Below, in pieces: positions 1-11,229 of a DNA stretch of 64,000 nt (its first letter is position 1; each line of letters opens with the position of its first letter). The translations under genes were made by a program, and so were the position numbers. The stretch comes from Platycnemis pennipes (lineage: Eukaryota > Arthropoda > Insecta > Odonata > Platycnemididae). The DNA lies in contig OW121846.1 in the NCBI GenBank assembly GCA_933228895.1, forward strand, positions 75,404,064 through 75,468,063, given 5' to 3'. Below the pieces are notes generated by a model. That model saw only the letters and a list, made by a program, of their open reading frames with translations. It ran no database searches and was not told where the DNA came from.

Positions 1-345
1 GGTTGGTGTGGTGGCTAGAGTACTGGCCTCCCATCCCGAGAGTGTGAGAGTACTGGCCTCCCACTGGATTCCCGGCAGTGGCGGATTTTTCGGTGGAAAA
101 CTGGTCCCTACTTGATTGCATAGTGGAGGGGATTTTAGGTTCAGTACTCTGTCCGTCGGATGGGACGTTAAGCCGGGGTCCCCTTGGCGCCTGTCGTTAA
201 GAGTAGGCTAATGCCGACGCCGGGATTCTCTCCACCCTTCCTTCTTTCCCTGAAAACTCCTACCATTACCCGTTTACCCACCTACCCTAAATGGCGCAAA
301 TGACCTCAGCTGTCGGTCGCCTCCCCTGAATAGCATAACATAACT
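1..345 (+). repeat. tRNA-derived SINE, family A (copy A1, left edge of window)
   Basis: This copy carries the body shared by eight units in the window: GACGTTAAGCC, then a GGCGCCTGTCGTTAAGAGTA-like block, then TGCCGACGCCGGG, TTTCTCTCCACCCTTCC-like sequence and CAGCTGTCGGTCGCCTCCCC. The tRNA-like head is visible from base 1 (GTGGCTAGAGTACTGG resembles a pol III A box). A 17-base unit, AGAGTACTGGCCTCCCA, occurs at 17-33 and again at 47-63, so the head contains a 30-bp tandem duplication that displaced the usual GGTTCGAATCC B box. The family call rests on comparison with the other copies here. No database name is assigned, and the true left end may lie outside the window. Confidence 0.8.
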
Positions 346-619
346 GTACGATACAGCGCGGATGTATGCTCTTGGTAGTGTAAATGACTTGAAATTTGAG
401 ATACTGTAAAAATCGCCAAGTTTATGGGGTAACCGTTTTTCTTTTGCATTTTATAGGAGACCATTTCAAAAGTTGTTTTTTTCATTTCCCTTGTTGTATC
501 TATTCGTTGTTTCTTTTCATAGCTCTGTACTGATTCCTCTTCCATTTTTAGCCTGGTAGCCAATAAATAGCCGTAAGGCTGAGGTGCACAGCATAAAGGA
601 GTTAATGTGAAAGAACAAT

Positions 620-965
620 GGATGTCGATAGGAAGTGTGTGCGAGTCGCGATAGGCGCTCGCCGTTTCAGTGCACCCGCGAGTGATTGTCTACTTGTTGG
701 CGTCGTCTTCACTCTCCGCCGCCTCCCACATCCGCGTCCCTTGAGGCATCTGCTGCCTTCGCGCTTGGAGTGGCGCGAACGGAGTCGTGGCTCCGTGCGG
801 CGGCCGGACCGTTCCCTCCCCCGCCCCGCCCGCTTTTCGTTCTTTGGCGGAGGAGGCCGCTTGGCGCCCACCCCCGCCCCACCCCCCAAATTCTTCCAGC
901 GGCCCCCTCCAAATCGGATTAGGTGCGTGCGGGGACGGGCGCTGGGCTCATCCGCTCGTCCGTAG
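620..965. other. CpG-rich GC island
   Basis: A block rich in C, G and CpG interrupts AT-rich DNA. Open frames exist on both strands (for example 618-965 plus and 602-1000 minus). They encode low-complexity Pro/Arg/Gly-rich peptides that overlap each other, as expected when GC-rich sequence lacks stop codons, so none is called as a gene. A promoter or first-exon role is possible (a GT donor-like step follows at about 921), but no TATA box, initiator or partner exon could be identified. Confidence 0.45.
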
Positions 966-1109
966 AGCTCGCTCGAAATGTGGCACATATCTCCACGCAT
1001 GTGATATGTCGTATGCTATTCTGTTGCCTGATGCGAAGTGGCCTCAGTCAAATACCTCCCAGACCCTAAAAATTATTATTGCCTTCCGCGCAGAAAGAGT
1101 TTACGGTTA

Positions 1110-2250
1110 GCGCGTGTCGAAGCTTAGAAAACAAGGAGAGTCAATCGGTTTATTCGCAAAAAATACATAATATATACTATATCCTCGGTTGAAATCGTAA
1201 ACTTTCGTAAACATTAAGTTCGTCAAAAATTGGTAATAATTCGTTAATGCTCCTACGATTAGTGTTTAGTAATACTACTGCTGTGTACATCTTAGTTTGC
1301 GTTTGGTGTGAATGACCATGGCTGTCGACGCTATTTAAAACCTAACTCGACTTGTCTACTCAATTGAATGTGCATGGGAATTGAGTTGAAGAGTACTCCT
1401 ATTGCGGCTACTTTCGGGATATATTTGTACAATCGAGGAAACAGCGTATCCCATCGAGGTAAGGTTTTGCGCTTTTTTTAATTGATCGCCTCATAATATA
1501 TTATTATCCGAAACGATGTCTTTGCGTAAACTGTTTTTGACAATGATCGTTATTCTCCCGAAAAAATGTTTTTAAGGTTCAAATGACTGCTTGAACAAAA
1601 ATTACACCTAAGATATACGATTTTGTTATGAAGTACGGAGGTTTTAGCCTTTCAAAACAAATCTACAAATTATGCAATGGCACATTCTGGTATTTGGATA
1701 CTTGGTGACGACTGTTATGACGACGGACGTGAGGGATGAGGAAATACAGCCTACGAGGGAGATAAATCTGTGAGGAAGTGCTTCCATAAGTGTGGTATAA
1801 GGAAACTGAATCCTTGAATTTGTAACTTCATGACTGATTTTTGCCCTTCATATGACCGAACTTGTCGATAAACCGAAGGACTCTGATTACTTCCACATCC
1901 TAAGTATCTTAGGCTCTAAGAATATAAGGCTCTGAAACCTTTTAACTACGTATTCTAATCAGTGTGCGTGTCTTGAGGGGCTTTTGTTTCTGATCCTTTG
2001 TAAAAATTGCTAACATAGTGTCCTTACATTCCCTTTTGTTTCTTATTATTGCCTGTATAAGTGTCTGCAATTTGCACAAATAAGGAAGCGTAATTTCAAA
2101 AGACGGATTCTAGTCACAGCAGCCTATTTGATATAATCGCCTCCTCACATATTGCAATATATTCCTATCCCTTCGGTAAGAGAATGTTGTATTCCTGTGA
2201 CACCCGACATTACTGGCGTTTTTGTCACATTGAATTAAATATTTAGGAAT
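1110..2250. other. AT-rich DNA, nothing recognised
   Basis: No long open frame, repeat family or RNA gene is recognisable in this stretch. Confidence 0.5.
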
Positions 2251-2254
2251 CGAG

Positions 2255-2490
2255 TTGCTGGTGTATTACCCCCATCACGTTACCTCGGGATCAAAGTCAA
2301 GCAGTGGGTGAAAGTTTCAGCGGAATACCGACCCCTGATTTAGAGCTACGTTAAAAGTTTATTGCATAGTCCGTTGACTATGGGAGGTCAAACTCTAAAC
2401 CCCAGGTTGTCTTTTGCTTGGTGGCTCAATCGCTGAGGCTGACGCCAAATTTCTCTCCACCCTTCCTCCATTTCATTTAGTCGTCATCTA
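2255..2490 (+). repeat. SINE family A, strongly diverged copy (A2)
   Basis: The 3' half keeps the family A order: GGAGGTCAAACTCTAAACCC (for GGGACGTTAAACC), GTTGTCTTTTGCTT, GAGGCTGACGCCAAATTTCT and CTCCACCCTTCCTCC. The head is only faintly tRNA-like (CAAGCAGTGGGTGAAAG for the B-box exit). It is markedly more diverged than A5-A7, which suggests an older insertion. Confidence 0.6.
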
Positions 2491-3960
2491 TTTATTTTTC
2501 ACGGCGCAACTTTCGATTACAGCTCTCCATCGCACCCCCTAATATCTACTGCTGTTAAATCAAATGGAATTGTTACGTTCAGGATTTGGCGACGTCGATT
2601 GACAATGTTGTGTTTATAAACGGTAATTGATATTTTCTTAAAAGTAATTTGTGACCTGATTGTGAGAATAATCATCTCTTGCTTCCAATTTTGTCCATAT
2701 CTTCAGTATAGTTAGATTGAATACCCTTCTGCGACAAGGTCTTCGAACTTTTAGGTGACTTAGGTGAGAGATATCTTCATCTGAGCATGGGAAGTGTAAA
2801 AAAATTGTGTTAATATGAACTCTCTTCCTCTTATAATTCTGCTACCATGGACATTCATTCGTGATTATACTTATATTCCGTTATTTTTCTTCCTTTTTCC
2901 CTCACATAGGCGTTTCCTCGGTAGTTGAATAGGTTATACATTAATAATAACCTCTATTCCAGCACAATTTTTCATACCTATGATCTCATTGTAGGATGCA
3001 AAAATATCCTTTCCGCATTGCACTTCCCGGAAAAAAATAAGATGACCACTTGACTCTTTAGTGTTAGTGAAACCTAATGTACTTTTACGAGGAATTAATG
3101 CTGTTCATGTGATAAGACGAGTGAAATTCTTGATGGACTTTATTTACGCTGGGATTGAACTCTATTCTCATACACCTCGAAGCCGTACTGTGTACTCCCA
3201 ACAATACCGTAGAATTGTGCATGGATTGAAATGAAACGTATTGTGTTGGAATGCTCGGCGCGTTTCTGGCTCAATAGTTATTCTATGTTGATAGTTTAAC
3301 TTATGAGCTCGTGGAAGAGAGTTAGTTTATTGCCGAAGTGTTCGGAGCAGTGGGACAATTTGGGGGAGGGCGGTTTTGGAGGAGGGCGGTTTTGGAGGCA
3401 CCAAAATGGGTAGGGCTGAAAGTTGCGAGGGGAAATTTTGAATGAATGTTGAACGATGTAATCCCAAACCGAATCTACATCTACGGTTTCCTTTTGTGTC
3501 ATTCCCCCATTATTGTCCCCTTTTACAGGTTTCTGACGGACCTTTTTCCCTCCCAATTAATTATTCACCCTCGAGAATATTGAAAAGGGCAGCTTTGAGT
3601 GCAAACGCAAGAAGGGGACCGCTAATAGATTTGGGAAAGAACCCTCGAAGAGAAGGTAACTTCTACAGCAAGAAGTGATACATATTTTGCAATAATTTTT
3701 GCAACGCTATCGGGTCTATAGAAAGACGGGATTCTTTGCTGAGATTGTTTTCTTTTCCTATCCTGCTACCATTCACCTATTAGTTCACTTTAGTTTGCTT
3801 TAATTGCTGCTAGCAGTACCTTTCTTTTCATGAACCGTTGACGCTCCCATGAATGCTTTTCCACTGCCCCGTTGCCATACCATCGGAACGCAACGTCTTC
3901 AGAATCCAAATTGACCCTTTGTAATGGAATTCAAATGCAAATGGTATCACCACGTTACTT
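2490..3960. other. AT-rich DNA with a short GC-rich tandem repeat
   Basis: Only one structure stands out. A unit of about 17 bp containing GAGGGCGGTTTTGGAG is repeated twice in tandem at about 3364-3398. The small open frames on both strands across 3296-3678 overlap each other and show no family signature. Confidence 0.45.
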
Positions 3961-3977
3961 TTGATGAAAATCAATCC

Positions 3978-4056
3978 ATTATCGGTTCGGTTCTCATCAT
4001 CGGTGAATCAGGAGAGGACATGAACTCTATTCTTACAAAAAAGTGTTGCTATATAG
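3978..4056 (-). repeat. Degenerate relative of the hammerhead-like element at 5001-5145
   Basis: Bases 4012-4054 (GAGAGGACATGA, CTCTATTCTTAC, AAAAAAGTG) match 5055-5090 (GAGAGGACATGAC, CTCTATTCTCAC, GAAAAAGTG). The neighbouring TCGGTTCTCATCATCGG lies where the 5001 copy has its CATCATCAGG core. The motif core is damaged here, so this is only a decayed paralogue. Confidence 0.5.
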
Positions 4057-4766
4057 ATATTACGTTTATCCCACTATAGGATACGACGCATTAACCAAAC
4101 ATAGCGTTGACTATTAGTGACTGAGATGTGTTGCACTGATTTTATAACACACTGTTAGGTAAATTTACATCCCAATAATGAGAAAACTCTCCAGCTACTA
4201 CCCATGTGAATGAATAGTTTAATTGTAGTGTCTTAATATTTTTTTTCATGATTTATGACGTTATTTCATATGGGAGTGATAGGTGGTCAGTAAGTATTTC
4301 TCTGACAAAAAACATTAGTAGACTGATAAGTTATGGTAAAAATTATTTAAGCATAATTATATACACTGAATATTATGCTTTTGCTTTATATATATGAGGA
4401 CTAATGCCATTCAATCACGGAGAAGCGAACAGTTCAATTGGGTCAGTTTTCAAAGGTGCTGTGATGTTAATTGTTTCTTCAGAAATTACGCACTGTAAAC
4501 CTCAAGGTTATGCATTTGAATGAATTTTCATCCGTGATGTACGCATTGCCAGTGACCAGTGAAATTCATTTCCTCTTTCTTAATCACAAGGGTACTTACC
4601 TTTTTTTCGTAATTCTTTAAACCAACCTCCTTATGATATATTCCAAGTAGATACGATGCTCCGTATAAGGCGCTAGAGACAGGTTCACGATCTCACCTTG
4701 TTGGATGAATGTTGCATTGGCCGACATGGGTGGAGCGAGCCTGCTTCTTTCCTTACAGGTTCTTAC

Positions 4767-4853
4767 CGCGATGATTTGCTTGGGCCGGGCACCGCCGAGG
4801 AAAGGAGCTATAGCATCAACGACGTACACCTCGTCTGAATACCACCCACGTGC
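4767..4853 (-). CDS. Candidate internal exon, unidentified protein
   Basis: Read on the minus strand, this 87-nt stretch is 29 open codons with strongly coding-like composition (ARGWYSDEVYVVDAIAPF and onward). It ends at a good donor (GCG|GTAAGAA at 4766) and starts after an AG preceded by only a modest pyrimidine run (CTCAAG). The frame stays open from 4868 down to a stop at 4617, and two further donor-like steps lie downstream (CAACAAG|GTGAGA and AAAAAG|GTAAGTACC near 4600). I do not recognise the protein. The opposite strand has an acceptor-like TTCTTTCCTTACAG ending at 4758, so strand and exon limits are uncertain. No adjoining exon was identified. Confidence 0.25.
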
Positions 4854-5000
4854 CTTGAGTATTTGCAAAGAGCAATCTTTGCAGAAATTTCCGGAAACGT
4901 AATAACATTTCGGAATCTTAGAAGTAGAGGGATATTATTTGTGAATGTTAGGGTAAACTTTGTAATTCAAGTATTATTTAATTTCACACCGCCACTACTA

Positions 5001-5029
5001 TGGTTTCGACGGTTAACGTCATCATCAGG
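5001..5029 (-). ncRNA. Hammerhead-like ribozyme motif (PLE-type 3' end)
   Basis: On the minus strand the order is CTGATGA, then T, then a GACG/CGTC stem with a TTAAC loop, then GAAACCA. This is the strand order of the hammerhead catalytic core (CUGANGA - stem II - GAAA). One extra nucleotide sits between CUGAUGA and stem II compared with the canonical core. The same 29-nt spacing, including the extra T, recurs at 10461-10489. Hammerheads are known in the terminal repeats of Penelope-like elements. Cleavage activity is not shown, and no helix III or cleavage triplet was worked out. Confidence 0.5.
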
Positions 5030-5032
5030 TAA

Positions 5033-5145
5033 AAATTACGGAAATGTTGTCGCAAGAGAGGACATGACATCTCTATTCTCACGAAAAAGTGACTCTTATC
5101 CCCTGCAACCTCAACTGTGTATAAGTGACAACATTTCTGTAATTT
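5033..5145. repeat. Imperfect inverted repeat beside the hammerhead-like motif
   Basis: Arms 5033-5052 and 5126-5145 are reverse complements at 18 of 20 positions (GGAAATGTTGTC against GACAACATTTCT). They enclose a 73-nt loop. The inner sequence is shared with 4012-4054. Confidence 0.6.
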
Positions 5146-5679
5146 GTACCTAATTATGGCGTTACATTCATAATGAATAGAAGCAAATTTCATAAAGTTA
5201 CGCCTGAAACCATCAACCTTAGAGGGATATTAGTGGTCTGCTGAAAAATAACTAAATTAATTTGCCAAAATTCCATTACTGTCAGGTTGTCTATAAAATA
5301 GTTTGAGCACGTAATGAAATCAGTCAAATGCGCAAGACTGGTGATTGTTTTGTTTGTTAAATGAATTCGTGAATCCAATCCATTAATACCATCCTTTATG
5401 TTCAAAATAAAGTTGTTCATTTCAGTGAGAGGCTATGTGTACTTTAGCTTTTGGGCCCAGAAGCAGTAATAAAAGTAAATGGCGAAATTGGTCGACGTCA
5501 TGGCCAAACGTTTCCGATTTTTATGCAGTGCATACGCCATGTTCTCCGTTAATTTTTTATTATTGCTCCTCGTGGCCCTTCGGCATTTCATCGGACGGTC
5601 GGAAGGCACGAGTGAAAAGAGAAGATGGAAAAGTTCCCCGCATCAAATTGTGTTAGTTAGGTGGTGAGCATTCGTTCCG

Positions 5680-6015
5680 GCCCGATTGAAACATGGTGGG
5701 TGACCGAATGTGAGAGCACCTTTGTCGGGCAATTGCTTCCGCGCGGGACACAGCGAGAGAATGGGAGCCGAGGAGTGTGTGAGTGCGGGGCGTCGCCGTC
5801 GTGCGTGGGCGACGCCGGCGGCGTTAGCGGGCTTCCCGCGCGGCGTCGCGGCACCGCGCACGCGGGCCGTGCCGGGGGAAGCCTTGCCGAGGATTTGAAA
5901 GAGACTATTTGCCTGAAACTAAATATGGGCGACTCCTCCATTTGGGAAGGTCGGGTAGGGGGCGCGTTCCCTTCCGCCCTGCCACCCCCAAACACCTCCT
6001 CCGAGACGGAGGGCG
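5680..6015. other. CpG-rich GC island
   Basis: A GC- and CpG-rich block lies between AT-rich flanks. Three overlapping open frames (5657-6079 minus, 5661-6182 plus, 5909-6343 plus) are compositional and share no family motif. Regulatory or first-exon use is possible but unproven. Confidence 0.45.
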
Positions 6016-6019
6016 TGGG

Positions 6020-7315
6020 AGGTGCGAAACAATTCGGGATAAGGAGGCACGGAATTACGGTACGGTGTGTTTTCTTCATAACGGCTCGGTACGAAAGTAC
6101 GATATCAAATCATGGTTATCCGTACCATCTTCGTACCGTTTCCGTGCCTGCCTTCTTACCGTCTATTATCGGGTATCAATAATTTGGATAGTTTGGTCTG
6201 TTCAAGCAGTTTCCAAATGTTTTACTTTACGTACCACTCAGCCGTCCATTTTTCATTGTGTATCCCTTATCCATTCGCCATGCTCACAGTCTATGTTACT
6301 GCTGATCATTTACAGTCGAATCTCTATTACAGTTACGATATGACTGTTTACACACCGATAATGCAATGGCGACTGTTCGCTCTCAACTTGTTAAAGCATG
6401 AAAGTTGTTCAGATGAAAGAATGTTCTTACTGTTACTTCCGACACTATCAAGCATTCTTCTAGTACCGTTAAATCGTCACGGGCTGGGAGCCGATGCTTT
6501 ATTTTAAATTTTACTTTTACCCTCATAGGGTGGAAATGGCTCTGTAAGTATGGGTTTTCTTCATTTACAGGCTTAGTATGTACCTTGGTGGCATGAAGTC
6601 TATTCCCCCCCCCCTGAATCCTTTGTAATGCACCACTTATGACTAAGAAGTACTGTACTTGGCTTTTATAAGCATGATTAACTTTATTTATTTTTACCTA
6701 AATACTGAGTGGCTCAGGTATTATGAAAACCCCATGGAGATAAATTTTTCTCCCGATATTTTGTGCTGGTGTAACAACACTAGCGTATTTATCGATGTCG
6801 AGTAGTTGCTTGTTTGTGAGTGTCCTAAGATAGAGAGAAGTATGATTGGATCACTTTTATGGCTGTCCGGAAATTACCAAAAAATCGTTATGCGCAGTGG
6901 CGTAGCTATTTTTCTCGAGCGCGAGTGAATGTTTACTTCGGAGACTATGGCTATTATGCTGCGAAATCTTATGATTGTGATGGAGGTGACGGAACACGCG
7001 GCCGCAGATTCGGCGTGAACGCGTGGGAAAAGACTGGCAACTTACAACGTATGCACTGGATGATAACTCCCTTCTATCCGGTTTTGAAAATGTTATAGAG
7101 GGTTCCGGTGCTTTTGCGGTTCATAGATGATAATAGGTCCCCATTCCGTATCCAGATTTATACGAACGATGTCATTGTTTATGCCCGATATTCTGGCGTG
7201 AAGTAAAATTCCACGGCTACAAACTAGCCAAAAACGTTAGGGTTTTGCATTCAGGTGTGAACAGTAGGATTTACATAGAGAAATAAATCATCCCCCTTGA
7301 ATGGGAGTAAAAGTC
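6020..7315. other. No recognised feature
   Basis: Mixed-composition DNA. The plus frames at 6112-6507 and 6859-7098 are open, but their peptides show no domain, signal or repeat that I recognise, and no splice context supports them. Confidence 0.4.
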
Positions 7316-7319
7316 GGAT

Positions 7320-7440
7320 CTCAACTTAATGCCGTGGTAAATTAACTGGTTAATCTGCCGTAAACTGAGTGTTCCGGGTTCAACTCCCGGTCAAAGTGGA
7401 CGATTTTTTGTGTGGAAATATTCCCATTGTTGAGTCAAAA
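7320..7440 (+). repeat. tRNA-derived SINE-like unit, family D (copy D1)
   Basis: A B box CCGGGTTCAACTCCCGGTC at about 7374-7392 forms a T-arm-like stem. It is followed by AAAGTGGACGATTTTTTGTG and ATTCCCATTGTTGAGTCA. The same order (CCCGGTCAAAGTGAACGA, then TGTTGTTGACTCACG) occurs at 19310-19390. The acceptor stem is not closed, so this is not called as a functional tRNA gene. Confidence 0.6.
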
Positions 7441-9600
7441 ATAGCTGGAGTGTGAATTAATACGAGGAGATTTTTTCGGTTATTAGGAAACATTCATTTA
7501 GGCTGGTCTCGCCGAAGGAATTATGTTACATTTTTCATAAAAATCTTTTTGTGATTTTCCGATTTTGTTTGAGGAGGTTTCGAAGCTCTGTAGCTATATT
7601 GAACGGTTGATGGTTGTGCACAATCTTCACGTTCCGCACCACGAGTTAACAAAGAGCTTGGGAGGACGGACTACTGCTCCCTGTGCGATAAGCGTCTTTC
7701 CTGCGATTCTCAAGGTGGTACTGATAAGAGCGTGTCGTATTGATGACCAAACCTAGGTAGCGGTGAGAAGAAACTGTTGATATCGGCTGCTTTGGTATCA
7801 GTGCGCTTATCTGTGGCATTTACCTGGGCACATGGGAGAGGCAGAATTGTGAGCTTCTGTTAGCAAAAACCATTTATCTTCCATGTTTGCGTCTTAAAGT
7901 GTGTTTGAGGCGACGGATAGCGGTGTTGGCGTTTGGCGGTGTTTAAATTTGCTCCCATGGCTGTGTCATTCTCGGAGGCTTCATTGCAATGTCATTTATG
8001 AATGGGATTGAGGATCATGGGGATTTTCGGATAACCCTGCGGAAAGGCAATGGGTCATTCCTATTACTCAGTGCTCCATCCTCTGTCCTTGAACTAAGTG
8101 GCTGGTCGGTATTACGACCTCGTGAGGCACCGTCTCGCTTGAAGTCCAGTGGTCTTTTTTCTCTCTCAATATTTTCACGCACTAAACCATGCGTGAGACG
8201 CACAGAGGAAAGTGCATTGCCCCCTGCGATGCGGTAACAGCAACCCTCTTGGAAGACGAAACTGTACAGGTACATACTGCAATACTACATCGCACCAAAA
8301 TCCCTCTCATGAACGCGATGTCCGTGGAGTAAGTTCAGTTTAAGCCATGGAAATCATGCATTCTCAATCAAATGAATTGATCGGTTACTGGCCAACATTT
8401 TACTCCTTAACGTAAATTATCTGGACAGGTCATGGCAATTAGTAATGTCATGGATGTCTATTTTATACAGAGACATTGCTAAAAGAATTTTTACTAGAAT
8501 TTTGTCCTGTGGAGTTGTCGTGAAGGAATTTCACAGGAATGAGTGAACTTGCATACGAGATGGGAAAGAGGATGGATTATATTACCAGTCAGTAGGATTA
8601 GGAGTGGAATTACAGATGAGGAAGGAATTGTTTAGTGGGTTGGACAGGAGTTTGAGTAGTTTAGGGGGTTGGCATCTATGAGGAGAGTTGGCAAGTCCTT
8701 GAAGACCGGAAGCGCGAAGAGAACGCGACAGGGTCAAAATATATCAGAATTCGGAGGGAGAGGTGATGGTGTTGAGTAGAACTGACTATAGGATGAAAAA
8801 TTGTCGTGAAAGTTTATTTTAATGTGAGAAGGGTTGAGAACCGTAGAGGATTGGAAGTTGTCAACCTAGATTTCTAGAGTTGTTTACAAGATAAGAATAA
8901 CTTTTCCATCGTACGAGTACGGTAACTCCTTTAGCAATGAAGACCGTGAAAAGGGTTTTTATTTATAGGGATTAGGGTTGATTTATTGGACATAAAATAA
9001 TTTCCAAGCCATAGTATGCGCCTATATTTCGCATTTTGTTCTTCAGCTTCGCTTAATTCTTACCTCCCATTATATTTTGCAAACTGCCTTTTCTTCCTCT
9101 CCCCCCTCCACCTCATATTCTCCCCTTAATAGGGCCTTCAGGACAGCATCCCCTCCCTTAGCCTTATCCAAACCCTCATTCTAAGTCCTTATTCCTTGCA
9201 TCAACTGTTTCCCTTGTTTTTGCAGTAGCTCACCGTTTGCCACTACTTACCTCACTTTCTACATCCTTCTAGTGTATCTACTAGGTAAAAAGATGTCTTG
9301 AGGTATCTCGTATCGTTTTTAAGCCTTAGACTGACTGGTTAACTTGTTCTTAACTATCGCTAAGCTTGCCGACTTACTTGTCTTTCTCCCTGCCTTTATT
9401 CCCGTATCAAGTCATATGCCTCTACATTTTGAACATAATTGATTCTATGGGTATTTACAATGACAGTGGGTGTTGTTGATGGTGGGGTTCGAAGAAGTTT
9501 GGAAATGGTTAGTGTTTTTTGTCGTCCAATGTTTAAGGTTATTCGTGTTGATGGTGGTATTTGTTCTGGGGAGCGGATTTTACGATTTGGATTGATTGAA
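7440..9600. other. No recognised feature
   Basis: Short open frames at 7565-7756, 7989-8237 and 8015-8275 overlap or lack context. 8560-8800 is purine-rich on the plus strand. Nothing identifiable was seen. Confidence 0.4.
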
Positions 9601-9614
9601 GGGAGAAGATTTGT

Positions 9615-9830
9615 GACTTGATACCACGGGAGCACGCGGAAAGCTATACGAGAGGCAGAGTGGAGCGAGGGGGACAGGAGAGAGGCGATGCGGCGGCAAA
9701 GGATGGCGGGGCGTGGTGGTGTCGGCGATTGGCGGGCTCGGGCGACGATTTGGCGTCCGGCCACCGCTGGCTTGGCCGAGCACGGCGATTAGTCGCTTGG
9801 GTCTCTCCGCAGTGGAGGTCGATTCCCCGA
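9615..9830. other. Small GC-rich, CpG-containing block
   Basis: This is a GC-rich patch with overlapping frames on both strands (9396-9764 minus, 9618-9902 plus, 9580-9783 minus). The peptides are low-complexity and mutually exclusive, so no gene is called. Confidence 0.4.
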
Positions 9831-10395
9831 TTTACTTTGGTTGTCACCGCATCTTATGCCAGTGATCATCCATCAACCCGTACTCCTCGTAGAATAGAAT
9901 AGAAAAAAATAGTTGTCCTAGGAGCGATTGCTCCTATGGGACAGAAGTTTACATTCTAAAATATTTTGTTTGCAAAGTAGAAATATAATACATAATATGC
10001 AACATAAGGAAATCAGAATAATTGTTTCAGTTTTAAATATGATAAATGGGCACATACGGTAAGGTACATACGGAGATTTTAAAGTGTGAGCTGATTTACC
10101 AAATTTAGTGAAAATACAAAACGGGATATAAGTACAACGACAAATCATACCTTAAACCTAAAGATATCGAATCATGACAGACATCAAGACAATTATATAA
10201 ATGATTAGCAATATTTTTTTTATATTTTAAACAAATTAGCTCACGTTCTCCGTAGTTCCTTGACATGTGCTTTACAAATTTAAGAAAAAAACAATTCAAT
10301 TTTTGCCACGATAAAATCAATTTTGAAAACTTTGGTTTTCAGTATCAATTACATTCGGTGTACAAAAGCGTTTTAATGATAATTATATAAATGTC

Positions 10396-10690
10396 CTAGG
10401 GACGTTTGAAGAAATTTTAACTCCGCTATTTCCACATATAACTTTATTTCTTTCTGACCATGGTTTCGTTGCGGGGTAACATCATCAGGTGATAAGTCAG
10501 TAAAATAGAGCAGTATTTTAGCAGTCTTGGAAGGGAATATTGAGGCTTAGATGGTATATACCTACGTGCTGGGAGGCATGAAGTGGTGGAGGGAAATGGA
10601 GGTGCTTTGGGAAGTCGTTGCGGCGGGTGGGGAGTAGGGAAGGTTTGGGTTTAAGAAGGTAAGTGTAGGAGGGGGAAAGTTAGGGATATG
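10396..10690 (-). mobile_element. PLE-like 3' end with hammerhead-like motif (left arm of inverted pair)
   Basis: Read on the minus strand, a pyrimidine-rich tail (about 10690-10530) leads to CCTGATGATG, then TTACCCCGCAAC, then GAAACCATGGTCAGAAA, and ends in AATAAAGTTAT, GTGGAAATAGCGGAGTT and CCCTAGG. The core occupies 10461-10489 and shares its exact spacing with 5001-5029. The tail-plus-motif order resembles the sequence after the GIY-YIG fragment at 25.7-25.9 kb, hence the PLE assignment, which is an inference. No coding part is attached. Confidence 0.5.
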
Positions 10691-10699
10691 TATGTTCAT

Positions 10700-11225
10700 A
10701 GGTTACGTTTTGAGTCTGTGTACCTTAATATTTATAACTTCTCCATGGCGTCGAATCTACGTCCCTTCCACTCCAGGTGCAAAAAATTTGGGTTGAAATC
10801 AGTATTTTACTATTTCGTCGCATGTCAAGGTTCGGCGAAATATGAAATTCGTTTCCTATTGAGAAAAATACGTCGAGTGTTCCGCGGCTCCTGAGATTAG
10901 AACTCTTCGTTTGTTGGCTGTAAATGGTGTCTCAATCCGACCATTGAATGGGGTGTATATCTTTTTTGAATACATGGAATGCGACGCTTATTTTCTCCTT
11001 GAGAAGCAGCCGTTTTATTTTCGGTGACATATCCCGGATAAAGGAGATGCTGCTCCATTTTGGTGCAAATTAATGTGTGATCTGAATCCTCTTTGCTATC
11101 TGGACCATTTTTATCCCCCAAGGAGTATCCACTCATGTTTTGGATCGCTGACTATTTCCTTTATGGTGAGAGGTTCTTTCAGCTTTTTAGCGGTAGGCTA
11201 ACAAGCTGAAAGTGATGTGGTATAA
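10700..11225. other. Interior between the two inverted PLE-like ends
   Basis: Two short opposed open frames (10688-10894 plus, 10897-11136 minus) carry no recognised RT, GIY-YIG or transposase motif. The interior may be unrelated filler between two separate insertions. Confidence 0.35.
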
Positions 11226-11229
11226 AAGG

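Noticed and set aside
602..1000. Overlapping open frames in the GC island (132 codons minus, 115 and 107 plus)
   Set aside because: Several frames on both strands are open at once and encode low-complexity Pro/Arg/Gly; openness is due to scarcity of stop codons in GC-rich sequence.
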